Assembly (NCBI GenBank): GCA_030639955.1
Contig: DAOWKH010000048.1
Span: 1 to 6,633 of the forward strand
Length of the DNA stretch: 6,633 nucleotides
Direction of reading: 5' to 3'
Source of the DNA: Candidatus Omnitrophota bacterium
Lineage (GTDB): Bacteria > Omnitrophota > 4484-213
Shown here: one piece after another, positions 4,918-6,633 of the stretch
Numbering within the stretch: position 1 is the first letter of the stretch
How the letters are laid out: each line of letters opens with the position of its first letter
Made by a program: the position numbers and the translations under genes
The notes under the pieces: generated by a model
Told to the model about the DNA's origin: nothing
Databases searched by the model: none
The model's input: only the letters and a program-made list of their open reading frames with translations

Positions 4918-5673
4918 ATGATTGTTCTCAAAAGCGACAAAGAAATTGAGTTGATGCGGGAGGCCGGACGGATTGTAGCCTATGTCTGGCAGGAATTGGA
5001 AAAGAAAGTAGCCCCCGGGATTAGCGGAAAGGAATTAGATAGATACGCTGAAAGGATAATTTTAGAAAAAGGAGCAATACCTGTATTTAAAGGGCATCGG
5101 GGCTTTCCAGGGGCAATTTGCGTTTCGGCAAATGAGGTTATCGTTCACGGCATTCCTACGAAAAAAAAATTAGAAGAAGGTGATATCGTAAGTTTAGATG
5201 TAGGGGTGAAATATAAGGGATATTGTGGCGATGGGGCAATAACCTTACCTGTAGGGAGAGTTTCTCCCGAGGCAAAGAGGTTAATTGAGGTAACTCGCGA
5301 TTCACTTTTTAAGGCAATTAAACAAGCAAAGGTCGGAAATCATCTTTCTGATATTTCCTGGGCAGTGCAGAGCTTTGTAGAGAAACAGGGGTTTTCGATT
5401 ATCCGTAAATTTGTTGGGCACGGGATTGGCAAAGAGATTCATGAAGACCCTCGGATTCCTAATTTTGGTAAGCCGCATCAGGGAGCGGTTTTAGAAAAAG
5501 GGATGGTTTTCTGTATCGAGCCGATGGTATCTGCCGGGGGCTACGAAGTGGAGATAAGTTCTGATGGTTGGACAGCAACTACAAGAGACAAGAGTTTGAG
5601 TGCTCATTTTGAGCATATGGTGGCAATTACAGGTAGAGGAGCGGAGATACTGACAGAATTAAGTAGCGAGTAG
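4918..5673 (+). CDS. map: Type I methionine aminopeptidase
   Basis: MetAP removes the initiator methionine from new proteins when the second residue is small, acting in the cytoplasm near the ribosome exit. The 251-residue product is the usual length for the short bacterial form, with no N-terminal extension. All five metal ligands are visible by motif: D94 (SLDVG), D105 (CGDGAITL), H168 (VGHGIGKEIHEDP), E201 (CIEPM) and E232 (AHFEHM). The active-site histidine is H77 in VHGIP. The ATG agrees with the standard opening M-I-K-S-xx-EI-LMREAG. Its binding site lies partly in a hairpin. The last codons and the TAG stop lie within a four-copy heptamer repeat, so the extreme C-terminus may vary among relatives. 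Confidence 0.98.
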   Translation: MIVLKSDKEIELMREAGRIVAYVWQELEKKVAPGISGKELDRYAERIILEKGAIPVFKGHRGFPGAICVSANEVIVHGIPTKKKLEEGDIVSLDVGVKYKGYCGDGAITLPVGRVSPEAKRLIEVTRDSLFKAIKQAKVGNHLSDISWAVQSFVEKQGFSIIRKFVGHGIGKEIHEDPRIPNFGKPHQGAVLEKGMVFCIEPMVSAGGYEVEISSDGWTATTRDKSLSAHFEHMVAITGRGAEILTELSSE

Positions 5674-5689
5674 CAAGTAGAGAGTAGAG
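5662..5689 (+). repeat. Four heptamers spanning the map stop codon
   Basis: Units AGTAGCG, AGTAGCA, AGTAGAG and AGTAGAG follow one another exactly, with AGA beginning a partial fifth. The map stop codon TAG (5671-5673) is part of the second unit. Confidence 0.85.
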
Positions 5690-5731
5690 AGATTTTTAAA
5701 TTACAAACCGCAAGCACAATTATCAATTACC

Positions 5732-5748
5732 TCCGCCGAATTGGCGGA
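5732..5748 (+). repeat. Short GC-rich hairpin downstream of map
   Basis: TCCGCC (5732-5737) pairs with GGCGGA (5743-5748) around GAATT. A short T-run comes at 5758-5762, nine bases past the stem, too far for a confident terminator call. Confidence 0.55.
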
Positions 5749-5765
5749 TTCATTGAATTTTTCCA

Positions 5766-5798
5766 TCCTCCGTAGCAGTAGCCTGCTACTGCGGAGGA
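5766..5798 (+). terminator. Bulged hairpin before infA, possible weak terminator
   Basis: TCCTCCG (5766-5772) pairs with CGGAGGA (5792-5798), and CAGTAG (5776-5781) pairs with CTACTG (5786-5791), around a CCTG loop with a TAG bulge at 5773-5775. That makes 13 bp. The sequence after it, CGGGCATTTATTTAATTTTC, is T-rich but not a continuous run, and the T-rich part begins six bases past the stem. It could weaken read-through from map into infA; the hairpin is certain, termination is not. Confidence 0.35.
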
Positions 5799-5811
5799 CG
5801 GGCATTTATTT

Positions 5812-5829
5812 AATTTTCAATTGAAAATT
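5812..5829 (+). repeat. 18-base perfect palindrome in the infA leader
   Basis: AATTTTCAATTGAAAATT is its own reverse complement. It is AT-only apart from the central C and G, and resembles the arms of the inverted repeat in the rpsH leader (TTTTCAA / TTGAAAA). It could be a protein binding site or a repeat remnant. Confidence 0.6.
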
Positions 5830-5831
5830 CT

Positions 5832-5863
5832 AAAATTAGAAATTGATTGAAAATTAGAAATTG
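5832..5863 (+). repeat. AT-rich direct repeat in the infA leader
   Basis: AAAATTAGAAATTG occurs at 5832-5845 and again at 5850-5863, separated by ATTG. Each copy is two heptamer-like units, and similar units (AAAATTG, TAAATTC) follow up to the leader element. Confidence 0.75.
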
Positions 5864-5874
5864 AAAATTGTAAA

Positions 5875-5917
5875 TTCTGACGACGAGCAAGTGGAGCGAG
5901 CGAGGAGGAGGAGGAGT
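5875..5917 (+). promoter_or_regulatory. GA-rich leader element with Shine-Dalgarno, infA copy
   Basis: The element begins TTCTGACGACGAG like the rpsH copy, continues CAAGTGGAGCGAGCG, and ends in an expanded run of AGG/GAG triplets (5903-5916) one base before the GTG start of infA. The triplet run offers several overlapping Shine-Dalgarno registers. The infA reading frame remains open upstream through the element, which can mislead start calling. Confidence 0.75.
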
Positions 5918-6139
5918 GTGTCCAAAGAAGATTTGATTCAAACAGAGGGAAGGGTTGTGCAGGCTTTGCCCAACGCAATGTTCCGCGTAGAGTTAGAAAA
6001 TGGGCATAAAGTTCTGGCTCATATTTCAGGGAAAATAAGAATGCACTATATTCGTATCCTTGTAGGAGATAAGGTTAAAGTCGAACTTTCTCCTTATGAT
6101 CTAACGCGGGGAAGAATTGTTTATCGGGAGAAGGGATGA
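5918..6139 (+). CDS. infA: Translation initiation factor IF-1
   Basis: IF-1 occupies the A site of the 30S subunit during initiation and works with IF-2 and IF-3. The 73-residue product matches the usual length of about 72. It is a single OB-fold: MSKEDLIQTEGRVVQALPNA, then MFRVELENGHKVLAHISGK (21-39), YIRILVGDKVKVELSPYDLT (44-63) and the ending GRIVYREKG. The GTG at 5918 is chosen because the family begins M-S/A-K-E-D and the AGG-rich binding site lies just before it. An upstream in-frame TTG at 5861 would add 19 residues encoded by the leader element. Its stop codon overlaps the rpmJ start by four bases (ATGA). Confidence 0.97.
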   Translation: MSKEDLIQTEGRVVQALPNAMFRVELENGHKVLAHISGKIRMHYIRILVGDKVKVELSPYDLTRGRIVYREKG

Positions 6140-6249
6140 AAGTCAGAGCGTCAGTAAAGAGAATTTGCGAGAGATGCAAGATTATTAAGCGAAAAAGAGT
6201 TGTGCGGGTAATTTGTCCCAATCCTAAGCATAAACAGAGACAGGGATGA
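6136..6249 (+). CDS. rpmJ: Large ribosomal subunit protein bL36
   Basis: bL36 is the small zinc-ribbon protein of the 50S subunit. The 37-residue product MKVRASVKRICERCKIIKRK... is the exact usual length. C11, C14, C27 and H32 form the C-x2-C-x12-C-x4-H zinc site, and the end reads CPNPKHKQRQG. Its ATG overlaps the infA stop as ATGA, with AGAAGGG in the end of infA as binding site, which indicates translational coupling. The infA-rpmJ-rpsM order is widely conserved. The stop is followed after one base by the leader element of rpsM. Confidence 0.97.
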   Translation: MKVRASVKRICERCKIIKRKRVVRVICPNPKHKQRQG

Positions 6250-6250
6250 T

Positions 6251-6287
6251 TTCTGACGAGCGAACGGAGTGAAGGAGGAGGTGGAGG
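6251..6287 (+). promoter_or_regulatory. GA-rich leader element with Shine-Dalgarno, rpsM copy
   Basis: TTCTGACGAGCGAACGGAG begins the element, one base after the rpmJ stop, and GAAGGAGGAGGTGGAG ends it before the GTG of rpsM. AGGAGGTG at 6276-6283 matches the anti-Shine-Dalgarno complement over eight bases, with six bases between AGGAGG and the start. The element fills essentially the whole 38-base gap. Confidence 0.75.
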
Positions 6288-6633
6288 GTGCCCAGAATTA
6301 GCGGTGTAGATATTCCGAAGGAAAAAAGAATAGAGATTGCACTTACTTATATTTATGGCATTGGAATGACTTTGTCGGGTAGAATCTTGAAGGCAGCAGA
6401 TATAAACCCGGATAAGAGGGCGAAAGATCTTGCCGAGGAAGAAGTTTCGCGTTTAGCGGCAATTATTCAGAAGGAATATGAAGTAGAAGGGGAGCTGAGG
6501 AGAGAAGTTTCTCAGAATATCAAGCACCTTATAAATATTGGCACTTATCGCGGGCTGCGCCATCGTAAGGGTTTGCCAGTGAGAGGGCAGAGAACTTCTA
6601 CTAATGCTCGCATAAGAAAAGGACCACGAAAAG
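6288..6633 (+). CDS. rpsM: Small ribosomal subunit protein uS13 (3' end cut by window)
   Basis: uS13 lies in the 30S head, where it contacts the P-site tRNA and forms bridges to the 50S subunit. The 115 visible residues begin MPRISGVDIPKEKRIEIALT. They include the helix-hairpin-helix region YIYGIGMTLSGRIL (21-34) and the signature GLRHRKGLPVRGQRT (89-103), and end at KGPRK without a stop codon. Family members are about 113-126 residues, so only a short tail is missing. The GTG start is fixed by the conserved MPRI-GV opening and by the strong binding site before it. Normally rpsK, rpsD, rpoA and rplQ follow. Confidence 0.97.
   Translation, partial: MPRISGVDIPKEKRIEIALTYIYGIGMTLSGRILKAADINPDKRAKDLAEEEVSRLAAIIQKEYEVEGELRREVSQNIKHLINIGTYRGLRHRKGLPVRGQRTSTNARIRKGPRK

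Noticed and set aside
5847..5876. Promoter-like TTGAAA, 18 bases, TAAATT before infA
   Set aside because: The match is partial and lies inside AT-rich repeats, where such pairs arise by chance; the second box also overlaps the start of the leader element.

Overview
The window is a stretch of the bacterial spc operon and the start of the following alpha-type cluster, all on the + strand: rpsN (3' end) - rpsH - rplF - rplR - rpsE - rplO - secY - adk - map - infA - rpmJ - rpsM (nearly complete, cut by the window end). Every protein is recognisable by family motifs. The gene order resembles the arrangement in Firmicutes and many uncultured phyla (secY-adk-map-infA-rpmJ-rpsM). There is no rpmD (uL30) between rpsE and rplO, and no extra small gene between map and infA.

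The organism looks like an uncultured candidate-phylum bacterium. This is inference from the missing uL30, the short hairpins and the repeat-rich gene boundaries; Omnitrophota or a similar lineage is my best guess and the phylum is not established by the sequence. uS14, bL36 and adenylate kinase all keep their zinc-ligand sets.

Layout: 1-150 rpsN end; 151-313 a structured, repeat-filled leader; 314-1271 rpsH and rplF, tightly spaced; 1272-1415 an unusually long rplF-rplR gap with three hairpins and two tiny reading frames; 1416-2758 rplR, rpsE and rplO, tightly spaced; 2759-2857 a repeat-filled leader; 2858-4869 secY and adk, overlapping; 4870-4917 a hairpin; 4918-5673 map; 5674-5917 a gap with hairpins, AT-rich repeats and a leader element; 5918-6249 infA and rpmJ, overlapping; 6250-6287 a leader element; 6288-6633 rpsM.

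The genes supply ribosomal proteins of both subunits, the Sec translocon channel, adenylate kinase, the enzyme that removes initiator methionine and initiation factor IF-1: a translation and export housekeeping set.

The unusual content lies between the genes. A related GA-rich element that begins TTCTGACGA and ends in the Shine-Dalgarno sequence sits directly before rpsH, secY, infA and rpsM. Tandem heptamers of unrelated sequence occur at gene boundaries, sometimes running into coding sequence (the rplO tail, the adk start, the map stop). Perfect or near-perfect hairpins mark several junctions, and the rplF-rplR gap can be drawn in two mutually exclusive folds that hide or expose the rplR start.
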